Positions 1-8,537 of a DNA stretch of 35,672 bases are shown piece by piece (position 1 is the stretch's first letter; each line of letters opens with the position of its first letter). The notes beneath the pieces are model-generated. The model was not told where the DNA came from. It made no database searches and saw only the letters and a list, made by a program, of their open reading frames with translations. The translations under genes and the position numbers were made by a program. Source of the stretch: an uncultured Lactobacillus sp. (GTDB lineage Bacteria > Bacillota > Bacilli > Lactobacillales > Lactobacillaceae); NCBI GenBank assembly GCA_947641735.1, contig CANRQR010000012.1, positions 1 to 35,672 on the forward strand. The letters are read 5' to 3'.

Positions 1-35
1 TCCGTGGGTCCAGGGTTCGATCCCCTGACCACCCA
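1..35 (+). tRNA. tRNA, 3' part only (cut by window start)
   Basis: A T-arm is visible at 11-27: stem CAGGG, loop TTCGATC, stem CCCTG. It is followed by a 7-base acceptor strand ACCACCC (28-34) and discriminator A35. CCA is not encoded. The bases before the T-arm (TCCGTGGGTC) look like part of a long variable arm, which would fit a class II tRNA (Tyr, Leu or Ser). The anticodon lies outside the window, so no isotype is claimed. Confidence 0.75.
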
Positions 36-42
36 TATTTTT

Positions 43-73
43 AAAAGACATCGCAATTGCGATGTCTTTTTTT
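43..73 (+). terminator. intrinsic terminator after the tRNA
   Basis: Perfect inverted repeat AAAAGACATCGCAA (43-56) and TTGCGATGTCTTTT (57-70), running into a T-tract to position 73. It ends the tRNA transcript just upstream of the acyltransferase operon. Confidence 0.9.
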
Positions 74-89
74 GTTTCTAAATTTTTTC

Positions 90-95
90 TATAAT
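90..95 (+). promoter_or_regulatory. -10 element (TATAAT) of the acyltransferase/GT8 operon
   Basis: A consensus TATAAT ends only 7 bases before the ATG at 103, so the predicted transcription start falls at or next to the start codon. No convincing -35 is seen in the T-rich sequence upstream. This implies a leaderless first gene. Confidence 0.5.
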
Positions 96-102
96 TAATA
101 TC

Positions 103-879
103 ATGAATACTAAACCATCTAAACACCATACTATCTACTATACTTCCATAACCGATGACGTTGTTGAAAGTAAAAAGCAAGACTTTACCTTGCCAGACAA
201 TTACCAAATCATTAAACACACTCCACTTAATTATCTGATGCGTTTTTTAGCTGCTAGTTTTGCTTATCTTTTTACTTATGGCATAATGCATGTCAAAGTA
301 ATAGGTAGGGATAAGTTATTTAAATATAAAAATGAAGGATATTTTATTTACGGAAATCATACCCAAATGGTTAATGACGTCTTCATGCCCCTAACCTTAT
401 TTGGCTGGAAAAATTACTATGCCATTGCTAATCAAGCAAATTGGGGAATTCCAGTTATTGGGAAAACGCTCCTACCCTATGGAGGTCTACCAGTCGGCAA
501 AAATATTAAACAAGCTATTAAATTACTTAAAGCTGTTAAAACCTTAACTAAAGAAAATGCTCATATTGTAATCTATCCAGAAGCACATGTCTGGCCTTAC
601 TATACCGGCATTCGGTCATTTCCAGAAACCAGCTTTAATTTTCCAGTTCAGGCAAATAAGGCGAGTTTTGTAATGACGACAACTTATCAAAAACGCAAAT
701 TTGGCAAGCATCCCAAAATTACTGTTTATATTGATGGTCCCTTCTTCCCGGACTCTACCTTGACCAAAAAAGAGCAACAAAAAAAGCTCCATGATCAAGT
801 ATTCGAGCAATTAAAAAAGCGATCTAAGAATAGCGACTATCAATATTATCACTATCAAAAACGAGAAATTGGAGATTAA
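103..879 (+). CDS. PlsC-like acyltransferase (first gene of glycan/glycolipid operon)
   Basis: A 258-residue protein of the lysophospholipid/glycerolphosphate acyltransferase superfamily. The catalytic block reads G-N-H-T-Q-M-V-N-D (His86, Asp92), giving HX5D rather than the usual HX4D. A second block, IYPEAHVWPYYTGIRSF near residue 157, matches the substrate-binding 'PEG' region. A hydrophobic stretch around residues 46-62 suggests membrane association. It is the first gene of five; its 3' end overlaps the Shine-Dalgarno region of the next gene. No Shine-Dalgarno precedes its own ATG, and a TATAAT lies 7 bases upstream, so translation is probably leaderless. The acyl acceptor is unknown; the three downstream glycosyltransferases suggest a sugar-containing lipid or polymer rather than lysophosphatidate, but this is inference. 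Confidence 0.8.
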   Translation: MNTKPSKHHTIYYTSITDDVVESKKQDFTLPDNYQIIKHTPLNYLMRFLAASFAYLFTYGIMHVKVIGRDKLFKYKNEGYFIYGNHTQMVNDVFMPLTLFGWKNYYAIANQANWGIPVIGKTLLPYGGLPVGKNIKQAIKLLKAVKTLTKENAHIVIYPEAHVWPYYTGIRSFPETSFNFPVQANKASFVMTTTYQKRKFGKHPKITVYIDGPFFPDSTLTKKEQQKKLHDQVFEQLKKRSKNSDYQYYHYQKREIGD

Positions 880-880
880 A

Positions 881-1705
881 ATGAATATTATGTTTTGCGG
901 CGACTCTCACGCCGAAGATGGTATTTTAATTGCAACTCTATCTTTATTAAAAAATACCTCCGCTCCCCTGCACCTCTATATCTTAACTATGCAGGCAGAA
1001 GGATATGAAGCTTTTGATGAGCAAGCTTTTAACTTAATCAAAAAAATCATTAAAGAAAAAGATCTAAACAACACTGCTGAATTAATCGACTGTACTGACT
1101 TGTTCAAAAAAGAGCCTCCACGCGCTAACATGGAGACTCGTTTCACTCCTTATGCCATGCTTAGGTTATTTGCGGATCAAATTCCACAAATTCCTGACCG
1201 CATCTTATACTTAGATGACGATATTATTGTGCGTAAGGATATTAGCGACTTCTACAGCCAAGACTTAACCAATGTAGAATTAGTTGGTGTTTTAGATTTC
1301 TGGGGACGCTTTTTCTTTCATAATCTTCATAGTCATAAAACTTTTGATTATCTTAACTCAGGCGTTTTGCTTTTAAATATGGATGAGATTAAAAAGACAA
1401 GACTATTTGCAAAAGTACGGGAAAAAATGAGCGATAAAAAAATGCTGCTTCCTGATCAATCTGCTTTAAATAAACTTGCGACCGAAAAAAGAATTGCTCC
1501 TCGCTGCTACAATGAGCAGTACCGGCTCCATCCTGATACAAAAATCCAACATTTTACAACTAGCTTTCGCTTTAAACCCTACTTCCACACTTTAACAGTT
1601 AAACCTTGGGATGTAGAACGTGTTCATAGCGTCTTGAAATTACATGAATATGATGATTTACTTAAGCAGTACACAGAACTTAAGCCGCTTTTAAAGCAGC
1701 GCTAA
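881..1705 (+). CDS. family 8 glycosyltransferase
   Basis: A GT8 (LgtC/GatA-type, retaining) glycosyltransferase of 274 residues. The N-terminus (MNIMFCGDSHAEDG) matches the nucleotide-sugar binding start of GT8, LYLDDDIIV is the DxD metal/nucleotide motif, and NSGVLLLNMDEI and LPDQSALN are further family blocks. I chose ATG 881 over the in-frame TTG at 869 because GGAG lies at 871-874, with proper spacing to 881 and downstream of 869. No membrane segment is seen, so it acts at the inner face of the membrane. Donor and acceptor sugars cannot be read from the sequence. It is more divergent from the next two genes than they are from each other. Confidence 0.88.
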   Translation: MNIMFCGDSHAEDGILIATLSLLKNTSAPLHLYILTMQAEGYEAFDEQAFNLIKKIIKEKDLNNTAELIDCTDLFKKEPPRANMETRFTPYAMLRLFADQIPQIPDRILYLDDDIIVRKDISDFYSQDLTNVELVGVLDFWGRFFFHNLHSHKTFDYLNSGVLLLNMDEIKKTRLFAKVREKMSDKKMLLPDQSALNKLATEKRIAPRCYNEQYRLHPDTKIQHFTTSFRFKPYFHTLTVKPWDVERVHSVLKLHEYDDLLKQYTELKPLLKQR

Positions 1706-1731
1706 ATATTATATATAGATGGAGTTTGAGA

Positions 1732-2682
1732 ATGACTATTCCAGTTTTTTATACAATTAGTGATAATTACACGCCTTACGCAGCTGTTTCAATTCAGTCT
1801 TTAATTGATCATGTTGACCCAAAGAAGGACTATACAATTACTCTTTTAGTCCAAAGCATTAGCAACGAACATAAAAAGAGTCTCGAAGATCTTTCAACCG
1901 AAAATGTTCATGTTAATATTTTCCATATCGATGATGAAATGGTGGCTCCAATTCACAATAGTGAAGAAAATTATTTGCGAGCACAATTCTTTACCATGTC
2001 TATTTTCTACCGTCTCTTTATTCCTAATCTTTTCCCGCAATATGATAAGGCGGTTTACTTAGATGCCGATACAATTATCTGCACTGATATTGCCGAACTT
2101 TATAATACTGAAATCGGCGATAACATGTTTGCGAGTGTCCCTGATATGTCAATTCGATTTATTAAGCCACTACAGGTTTATATTAAGGAATGCCAAGGCA
2201 TCTTCCCTCCAGAAAAATACATCAATAATGGTGTGATTTTATTCAATATGAAAGAATTTAGAGATAAAAAATTCGTTGATAAATTCTATTCATTAATTGG
2301 AAAATATCATTTTGACAATATTGATCCTGACCAAGCTTATATGAATGAAATCTGTGAAGATAAAATCTATCACTTACCGCTTGAGTGGGATGCAATGCCT
2401 AATGAACATATGGATGAAATCAAAGATCCAAAAATTGTTCACTATAACCTTTTCTTTAAGCCATGGCACTTTGCAGATGTTCAATATGGTCAATATTTCT
2501 GGAATGTTGCTAAAAAATCACCATACTATGATGAACTAAAAGAACAATTGGACAGCTTTACTGACGAAGATCGCAAAAAAGCCCGCGCTGATCTTGATTG
2601 GATGATTAAAAAAGTCGATGAAATTAAAAATGAAGATGTAACTTGGGCAAAAGTTAAAAAGACTACGTCCGTAAAAATATAA
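1732..2682 (+). CDS. family 8 glycosyltransferase (tandem copy 1)
   Basis: A 316-residue GT8 enzyme. MTIPVFYTISDNY opens the nucleotide-binding fold, YLDADTIICTDIAELYNT carries the DxD, INNGVILFNM and DPDQAYMNEI are the acceptor-side blocks, and HYNLFFKPWHF is the C-terminal GT8 signature (HxxxxxKPW). Start: GGAG at 1721-1724 is 7 bases from ATG 1732; the in-frame TTG at 1726 is too close to the Shine-Dalgarno. It is followed after 12 bases by a close paralogue with the same length and motif order, so the pair is a tandem duplication. Both have an acidic/basic tail after the KPW motif. Sugar specificity is unknown. Confidence 0.9.
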   Translation: MTIPVFYTISDNYTPYAAVSIQSLIDHVDPKKDYTITLLVQSISNEHKKSLEDLSTENVHVNIFHIDDEMVAPIHNSEENYLRAQFFTMSIFYRLFIPNLFPQYDKAVYLDADTIICTDIAELYNTEIGDNMFASVPDMSIRFIKPLQVYIKECQGIFPPEKYINNGVILFNMKEFRDKKFVDKFYSLIGKYHFDNIDPDQAYMNEICEDKIYHLPLEWDAMPNEHMDEIKDPKIVHYNLFFKPWHFADVQYGQYFWNVAKKSPYYDELKEQLDSFTDEDRKKARADLDWMIKKVDEIKNEDVTWAKVKKTTSVKI

Positions 2683-2694
2683 AGAGGCATCAAA

Positions 2695-3645
2695 ATGACT
2701 ATTCCAGTTTTTTATAGTATTAGCGATGATTTTACCAAATATGCCGCAGTATCTTTAAATTCATTAGTTAAAAGCTCTAATCCAGAAAATGACTACACTG
2801 TCATCTTTCTAAACCAAGACTTATCTAAAGAACACCAAGATCAATTGGCAGCTTTGGGTAATGACCATGTACACGTTGAATTCTTCCACATTGATGAGAA
2901 ATTAGTAAAGCCGATCCAAGATAGAAAAGAAAATTATCTTCGGGCTGACTTTTTCACCATGTCTATCTTTTACCGCCTCTTCATTCCTGACCTTTTCCCG
3001 GAATATGATAAGGCAATCTATATTGACAGTGACACTGTAGTTGTCGACGACATTGCTAAGCTATACAATACTGAACTTGGCAATAACTTGTTCGGAGCAT
3101 GTACTGATTCTTCTATTCAATATGTAGATAAAATGGTGAAGTACATCAAAGATGTCTTAGATCTTGATCCTAAAAAGTACATCAATTCTGGAATGCTTGT
3201 CTTAAATTCCAAAGCCTTTAGAGATGAAGGTTTTATTGATCATTTTATGAATCTGCTTGAGAAGTATCATTTTGACTGTATTGCTCCAGATCAAGACTAT
3301 TTGAATGAAATTGGTGATGGTCGAATCTTGCACATTGATCCTCGCTGGGATGCAATGCCTAATGAAAATACAGAACCTCTTCCTAATCCAGGCTTGATTC
3401 ACTATAACTTATTCTTTAAGCCATGGCACTTTGATAATGTTCAATATCAAGATTACTTCTGGAAGTACGCTAAAGAAACGCCCTTCTATGAAGAATTACA
3501 TGCTGAATTAGATAATTATACTGATGAGGAACGTAGTGAAGATCGAGCTAAATTAGACCATATGCTTGAAAAAGAAGACAGCACAGTCGTTGATCCTAAT
3601 AATTGGGCTCACGTAAAAGCTAAAGGTGAAAGGATTAAACTATGA
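2695..3645 (+). CDS. family 8 glycosyltransferase (tandem copy 2)
   Basis: A 316-residue GT8 paralogue of the preceding gene: MTIPVFYSISDDF start, YIDSDTVVVDDIAKLYNT with the DxD, INSGMLVLNSKAFRD, APDQDYLNEIGDG, and HYNLFFKPWHF near the C-terminus. The Shine-Dalgarno AAAGAGG (2681-2687) overlaps the stop codon of copy 1, so the two are translated from one message. Its own stop overlaps the ATG of the next gene (ATGA), another sign of coupling. Conservation is strongest around the DxD and KPW blocks, and the tails differ, so acceptor preference may have diverged. Confidence 0.9.
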   Translation: MTIPVFYSISDDFTKYAAVSLNSLVKSSNPENDYTVIFLNQDLSKEHQDQLAALGNDHVHVEFFHIDEKLVKPIQDRKENYLRADFFTMSIFYRLFIPDLFPEYDKAIYIDSDTVVVDDIAKLYNTELGNNLFGACTDSSIQYVDKMVKYIKDVLDLDPKKYINSGMLVLNSKAFRDEGFIDHFMNLLEKYHFDCIAPDQDYLNEIGDGRILHIDPRWDAMPNENTEPLPNPGLIHYNLFFKPWHFDNVQYQDYFWKYAKETPFYEELHAELDNYTDEERSEDRAKLDHMLEKEDSTVVDPNNWAHVKAKGERIKL

Positions 3646-4502
3646 TTATTGGCGAAAATCGTGCACAAGTTATCGAAAATATCAAAGCAGCCGTTAAAAA
3701 AGGCAAAATGCACGCTAAAGTTGAATTAGGAGATCCCATCCTCACTAAAGATGAAAGAATCAAACTAGTTAACAATTATTGGGAGCAACAAAAAAAACTG
3801 AGCCATAAATTTAAAAATATTATTGCCCAAACTATTATCAATCTTGATACTTTAGTCTTAATGGCTCATACCCAAATCAAAAATAAACAAAGAGCTAAAG
3901 GGCCGCAGCATGGCGCAATTGTAACGACTAATCACTTTAAGCAAACTGATAGCCTGCCAATTAAAAAATTAGCTAATCGCTGCCATAAAAAGCTCTATGT
4001 TGTAATTGAAGACTCCAACCTAAAATTACCAGGTTTCTTCGGCTTTTTAATGAATAATATCAATGCTATTCCAATTGTTCAAAGCTACCAATATTTAGGA
4101 CGAGAATTTCCAAAGCACTTGCAGAAAGTCTTTGATAAAAAGGGATGGGTCTTAATCTACCCTGAACAAGAAATGTGGTATAACTACCGTAAGCCTCGCC
4201 CCCTTCAAAAAGGTGCTTATTACTACGCAGCTAAGGCTAAGGTGCCTATTATCTCCTGCTTTGTAGAAATTCAAGATCTTCCAGAAATGGAAAAAAATAG
4301 TAGAGAATTCCACAAGACTCGCTATATCCTTCATGTCTTACCAACAATCTACCCTGTTGATCGCCTGACAGTTGATCAAAACGCTAAGAGAATGCGAGAT
4401 ATTGATTATATGCAAAAGAAAAAGGCTTATGAAAAAGCCTATGGTAAGAAATTAAACTATGATTTTGACTACGATGACATTGCGGGTTATGTAAAAGATT
4501 AA
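3642..4502 (+). CDS. PlsC-like acyltransferase (last gene of operon)
   Basis: A 286-residue acyltransferase with a canonical HX4D block, NHFKQTD (His98, Asp103), and the second block VLIYPEQEMWYNYRKPR near residue 170. It has an N-terminal extension of about 90 residues rich in Lys and Gln compared with minimal PlsC enzymes. The ATG overlaps the TGA of the upstream GT8 gene (ATGA), and GAAAGG (3628-3633) is the ribosome site. Like the first gene of the operon it keeps 'YPE.. W.. Y', which suggests the two belong to one branch of the superfamily and may acylate different positions of the glycan or lipid built by the three GT8 enzymes. That pairing is inference. Confidence 0.82.
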   Translation: MIIGENRAQVIENIKAAVKKGKMHAKVELGDPILTKDERIKLVNNYWEQQKKLSHKFKNIIAQTIINLDTLVLMAHTQIKNKQRAKGPQHGAIVTTNHFKQTDSLPIKKLANRCHKKLYVVIEDSNLKLPGFFGFLMNNINAIPIVQSYQYLGREFPKHLQKVFDKKGWVLIYPEQEMWYNYRKPRPLQKGAYYYAAKAKVPIISCFVEIQDLPEMEKNSREFHKTRYILHVLPTIYPVDRLTVDQNAKRMRDIDYMQKKKAYEKAYGKKLNYDFDYDDIAGYVKD

Positions 4503-4803
4503 TAATTCTTTCCTAATGTAAAAATTTCTACCTACCGCTAAGTCTATCTGTTCGAACTAAAAAAGATTGATATATCGATGCTTAATAGCAAAGATAATCA
4601 ATCTTTTTCCTTTTGTAATTCATTTTATTCTAGGAAAGTTAGACAGGTTTTTATTACATACATTAAATAACATAATAAGTCATTATTTTTGATTTACTTA
4701 CTTAAGTAGACGACAATATAAGTGGCTATAGTCAAAGCTCACGTGTTTAATAATATATAACTTATAAAGCTAATAGTATTTTATCAGAAAGAAGAGAGAT
4801 ACG
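4503..4803. other. intergenic region between the GT8/acyltransferase operon and the bile salt operon
   Basis: A 301-base gap with no coding signal. It holds a weak terminator (4559-4608), a perfect 10-base palindrome TACTTAAGTA (4699-4708), a CACGTG (4740-4745), and a purine-rich ribosome region AAAGAAGAGAG just before the ATG at 4804. A promoter for cbsT1 must lie here; a possible -35 TTGATT is seen near 4690 but no convincing -10 at good spacing. Confidence 0.6.
4559..4608 (+). terminator. probable terminator of the GT8/acyltransferase operon
   Basis: AAAAAGATTGA (4560-4570) pairs with TCAATCTTTTT (4598-4608) across a loop of about 27 bases, followed by a T-rich run. The loop is long for an intrinsic terminator, hence moderate confidence. 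Confidence 0.5.
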
Positions 4804-6162
4804 ATGTCAAACGATCTACCAAGCGATGGGCACAAGGTGGTCAGTAAAGGCTACAAATACTTTATGGTATTTCTCTGTATGTTAACTCAAGCTATTCCTT
4901 ATGGGATTGCTCAATTAATTCAACCTTTATTTGTTCACCCTCTGGTTAATACTTTTCACTTTACATTAGCTTCTTATACCTTAATTTTTACTTTTGGGGC
5001 TGTCGTAGGGTCTCTAGTTTCACCAATGGTTGGTAAAGCTTTACAGAAAGTTAATTTTAAAATTTTGTATTTGATTGGTATTTGCCTTTCAGCTGGAGCA
5101 TATGTAATTTTTGGAATTAGTACGAAACTACCCGGTTTCTATTTAGCCGGAATTATTTGTATGGTTGGTTCAACCTTTTATTCTGGGCAAGGTGTTCCAT
5201 GGATTATAAACCACTGGTTTCCCTTTAAAGGACGTGGTGTTGCATTAGGTCTGGCCTTCTGCGGGGGTTCAGTAGGTGATATTTTCTTACAACCTATTAC
5301 TCAGGAAATTTTGAAGCACTTTATGACGGGCAATACTAAAACTGGACATTTAACTTCAATGGCTCCATTTTTCATTTTTGCCGTTGCTCTTTTAATTGTT
5401 GGTCTAATTATTGCTGCTTTTATCAGAGTGCCAAAGAAGGATGAGGTTCTTGCTTCAGCCGAAGAAGTTAAAAAGAATCGGAATGAAGCTGCTCAAAAAC
5501 AAGCCCATGAATTTCAAGGTTGGAGCGGTAAACAAGTTCTTCATATGAAATGGTTCTGGGTCTTTAGTATCGGCTTTTTAATCATTGGTTTAGGGCTCGC
5601 TTCTTTAAATGAAGACTATGCAGCCTTTTTAGACACTAAATTATCCTTAACAGAAGTCGGAATGATTGGTTCAGTCTTCGGGATTGCTGGTATTATCGGC
5701 AATATTTCTGGTGGCTACTTATTTGATAAGTTCGGTACTGCTAAATCCATGGCTTATGCAGGAATCATGTTGATCATCGCTATTTTGATGATGATCCTGA
5801 TTAGTACACATCCTTATGGAGATCGCATTAACTTATATGCTGGTATGGGTTGGGCCTTTACTAGCGGGCTATCAGTATTTAGCTATATGTCTGGGCCTGC
5901 CTTCATGGCTAAGAGTTTATTTGGTGCCAAAGCACAAGGGGTTAACCTAGGTTATATTAGTTTAGCCTATGCAATTGGTTTTGCTATTGGTGCCCCACTC
6001 TTTGGTGTTATTAAAGGTGCCACTAGTTTTACCGTTGCTTGGTGGTGTACCACCTTCTTTGTTGCAATTGGTTTTATATTATTAATTTTTGCAGCTATTA
6101 AAATTAAACAAATTCAAAAAAATATTATCGTGAACAAGCCAAATATTATTTTAGATAAGTAA
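4804..6162 (+). CDS. cbsT1: MFS conjugated bile salt transporter, CbsT1-like
   Basis: A 452-residue major facilitator with about 12 hydrophobic segments and a charged central loop (near residues 205-240). It resembles oxalate/formate-antiporter-type MFS proteins. It is the first gene of a three-gene operon ending in a bile salt hydrolase. That order, transporter-transporter-hydrolase, is the cbsT1-cbsT2-cbsH locus described in L. johnsonii and L. acidophilus, where the transporters are linked to uptake of conjugated bile salts. It is strongly similar along its length to the next gene (shared opening VVSKGYKYFMVFLCMLTQAI), so the two arose by duplication. Direction and substrate are inferred from the family and context. 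Confidence 0.88.
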   Translation: MSNDLPSDGHKVVSKGYKYFMVFLCMLTQAIPYGIAQLIQPLFVHPLVNTFHFTLASYTLIFTFGAVVGSLVSPMVGKALQKVNFKILYLIGICLSAGAYVIFGISTKLPGFYLAGIICMVGSTFYSGQGVPWIINHWFPFKGRGVALGLAFCGGSVGDIFLQPITQEILKHFMTGNTKTGHLTSMAPFFIFAVALLIVGLIIAAFIRVPKKDEVLASAEEVKKNRNEAAQKQAHEFQGWSGKQVLHMKWFWVFSIGFLIIGLGLASLNEDYAAFLDTKLSLTEVGMIGSVFGIAGIIGNISGGYLFDKFGTAKSMAYAGIMLIIAILMMILISTHPYGDRINLYAGMGWAFTSGLSVFSYMSGPAFMAKSLFGAKAQGVNLGYISLAYAIGFAIGAPLFGVIKGATSFTVAWWCTTFFVAIGFILLIFAAIKIKQIQKNIIVNKPNIILDK

Positions 6163-6185
6163 TTAGTTAGAAAGAGGGTAATTAT

Positions 6186-7541
6186 ATGTCTAGTGATGCT
6201 GCTACTAAAGATAAAGTAGTAAGCAAAGGCTACAAGTACTTCATGGTTTTCCTTTGTATGTTAACCCAAGCTATTCCTTATGGAATTGCTCAAAACATTC
6301 AGCCTTTGTTTATCCACCCCTTAGTTAATACTTTCCACTTCACATTAGCATCGTATACATTGATTTTCACGTTTGGAGCAGTCTTTGCTTCAATTGCTTC
6401 ACCATTTATTGGTAAAGCACTGGAAAAAGTAAATTTCAGAATTATGTATTTAATTGGTATTGGTCTTTCCGCTATTGCCTACGTAATTTTTGGAATTAGT
6501 ACAAAACTTCCTGGTTTTTATATTGCAGCCATTATTTGTATGATTGGTTCAACATTCTTCTCTGGACAAGGTGTTCCATGGGTTATTAACCACTGGTTTC
6601 CAGCAAAAGGCCGTGGCGCTGCTTTAGGAATTGCCTTCTGTGGTGGTTCTATTGGGAATATCTTTTTACAACCAACAACTCAAGTCATTTTAAAGCACTA
6701 CATGACAGGTAACACCAAGACAGGTCACTTGATTTCGATGGCACCATTTTTTATCTTTGCGGTTACGTTGCTAATAATCGGTGTAATTATTGCTTGCTTT
6801 ATTAGAACTCCTAAGAAAGACGAAATCGTTGTTTCTGATGAAGAATTAGCTGAAAGCAAGAAAGAAGAAGAATTAGCTAAAGCCAAAGAATTTAAAGGCT
6901 GGACTAGTAAACAAGTTTTACAAATGAAATGGTTCTGGATTTTTAGTCTTGGATTTTTAATTATTGGTTTAGGTTTAGCCTCTTTAAACGAAGATTATGC
7001 AGCATTTCTGGATACAAAACTTTCACTAACTGATGTTGGATTAATTGGATCAATGTATGGTGTCGGTTGTTTAATCGGAAATGTTTCTGGTGGTTTCTTA
7101 TTTGATAAATTTGGTACAGCAAAATCAATGGCCTATGCTGGTTGTATGTATATTTTATCTATTCTGATGATGATCTTTATTAGCTTCCAGCCATATGGTT
7201 CATCTATTAGTAAGGCTGCTGGCATTGGCTATGCTATCTTTTGCGGCTTAGCTGTATTTAGTTACATGTCAGGCCCAGCCTTCATGGCAAAAGACCTCTT
7301 TGGTTCAAGAGATCAAGGCGTCATGCTTGGATATGTTGGTTTAGCTTATGCAATTGGCTATGCAATTGGTGCTCCACTATTTGGGATTATTAAAGGAGCT
7401 GCAAGCTTTACAGTTGCTTGGTACTTTATGATTGCCTTTGTTGCAATTGGTTTTATCATTTTAGTATTTGCTGTTATTCAAATTAAGAGATATCAAAAGA
7501 AATACATTGCAGAGCAAGCAGCAAAAGCTAATGCTAAATAA
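6186..7541 (+). CDS. cbsT2: MFS conjugated bile salt transporter, CbsT2-like
   Basis: A 451-residue MFS protein, tandem paralogue of the preceding gene with the same membrane topology and the same GQGVPW and LASLNEDYAAFLDTKLSLT blocks. The main differences lie in the central cytoplasmic loop (an EELAESKKEEELAKAKEF-type charged stretch here) and in the C-terminal tail. The ribosome site AAAGAGGG sits before ATG 6186, 23 bases after the upstream stop. It is followed after 14 bases by the hydrolase gene. The retained pair could form a heteromer or split import of conjugated and export of deconjugated bile acids; the sequence does not decide. Confidence 0.88.
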   Translation: MSSDAATKDKVVSKGYKYFMVFLCMLTQAIPYGIAQNIQPLFIHPLVNTFHFTLASYTLIFTFGAVFASIASPFIGKALEKVNFRIMYLIGIGLSAIAYVIFGISTKLPGFYIAAIICMIGSTFFSGQGVPWVINHWFPAKGRGAALGIAFCGGSIGNIFLQPTTQVILKHYMTGNTKTGHLISMAPFFIFAVTLLIIGVIIACFIRTPKKDEIVVSDEELAESKKEEELAKAKEFKGWTSKQVLQMKWFWIFSLGFLIIGLGLASLNEDYAAFLDTKLSLTDVGLIGSMYGVGCLIGNVSGGFLFDKFGTAKSMAYAGCMYILSILMMIFISFQPYGSSISKAAGIGYAIFCGLAVFSYMSGPAFMAKDLFGSRDQGVMLGYVGLAYAIGYAIGAPLFGIIKGAASFTVAWYFMIAFVAIGFIILVFAVIQIKRYQKKYIAEQAAKANAK

Positions 7542-7555
7542 GGAGGAATTTAGAA

Positions 7556-8506
7556 ATGTGTACTGGTTTAAGATTCACAGATAATCAAGGAAATTTATAC
7601 TTTGGGCGTAATCTAGATGTTGGACAAGATTATGGCGAAGGCGTTATTATCACGCCGCGTAATTATCCTCTTCCATATAAGTTCTTAGATAACACCACTA
7701 CTAAAAAGGCTGTTATTGGAATGGGAATTGTGGTTGATGGTTATCCATCATACTTTGACTGCTATAACGAAGATGGATTGGGTATTGCCGGTTTAAACTT
7801 CCCACATTTTGCTAAATTTAGTGATGGTCCTATTGACGGTAAAATCAACTTAGCTTCTTACGAAATTATGCTCTGGGTTACTCAAAACTTTACTCATGTT
7901 AGTGAAGTAAAGGAAGCTTTAAAGAACGTTAACTTAGTCAATGAAGCTATTAACACATCATTTGCGGTTGCCCCTCTTCACTGGATCATTAGTGATAGTG
8001 ACGAAGCCATTATTGTTGAAGTTTCAAAGCAATATGGAATGAAGGTCTTTGATGATAAAGTTGGCGTTTTAACTAATAGCCCTGACTTTAACTGGCATCT
8101 TACTAATCTAGGTAATTACACTGGCTTAAATCCACATGACGCTACAGCCCAAAGCTGGAACGGTCAAAAAGTTGCTCCTTGGGGTGTAGGAACTGGTAGT
8201 TTAGGTCTGCCAGGTGACAGTATTCCAGCCGACCGTTTTGTTAAAGCAGCTTACTTAAACGTAAACTATCCAACTGCCACAGGTGAAAAAGCAAACGTCG
8301 CTAAATTCTTCAACATCTTAAAGTCTGTTGCCATGATCAAAGGCAGTGTAGTCAATGATCAAGGCAGTGACGAATATACTGTCTATACTGCCTGCTACTC
8401 TTCTGGAAGCAAGACTTACTACTGTAATTTTGAAGATGATTTTGAATTAAAGACTTATAAACTAGACGATCACACGATGAATTCAACCAGTCTTGTGACT
8501 TACTAG
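7556..8506 (+). CDS. bsh: bile salt hydrolase (choloylglycine hydrolase)
   Basis: A 316-residue Ntn-family hydrolase that cleaves the glycine or taurine amide from conjugated bile salts in the cytoplasm. The nucleophile Cys2 follows the initiator Met directly (MCTGLRF) and is exposed by Met removal. Other expected active-site residues are present: Arg18, Asp21 (FGRNLD), Asn81 (LNFPHF), Asn174 (LTNSPDFNW) and Arg227 (IPADRF), the last three one position earlier than in the clostridial reference numbering. There is no signal peptide. The strong ribosome site AAGGAGG precedes ATG 7556. Third gene of the operon after the two transporters, ended by the hairpin at 8541-8567. It corresponds best to the CbsH-beta type linked to transporters; substrate preference (tauro vs glyco) cannot be read. 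Confidence 0.95.
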   Translation: MCTGLRFTDNQGNLYFGRNLDVGQDYGEGVIITPRNYPLPYKFLDNTTTKKAVIGMGIVVDGYPSYFDCYNEDGLGIAGLNFPHFAKFSDGPIDGKINLASYEIMLWVTQNFTHVSEVKEALKNVNLVNEAINTSFAVAPLHWIISDSDEAIIVEVSKQYGMKVFDDKVGVLTNSPDFNWHLTNLGNYTGLNPHDATAQSWNGQKVAPWGVGTGSLGLPGDSIPADRFVKAAYLNVNYPTATGEKANVAKFFNILKSVAMIKGSVVNDQGSDEYTVYTACYSSGSKTYYCNFEDDFELKTYKLDDHTMNSTSLVTY

Positions 8507-8537
8507 TTTCTTTAAATTTATATCCTATATTCCCAAC

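Noticed and set aside
4740-4745. CACGTG upstream of cbsT1 as a second parS core
   Set aside because: Only the central hexamer fits; the flanking arms do not match parS.
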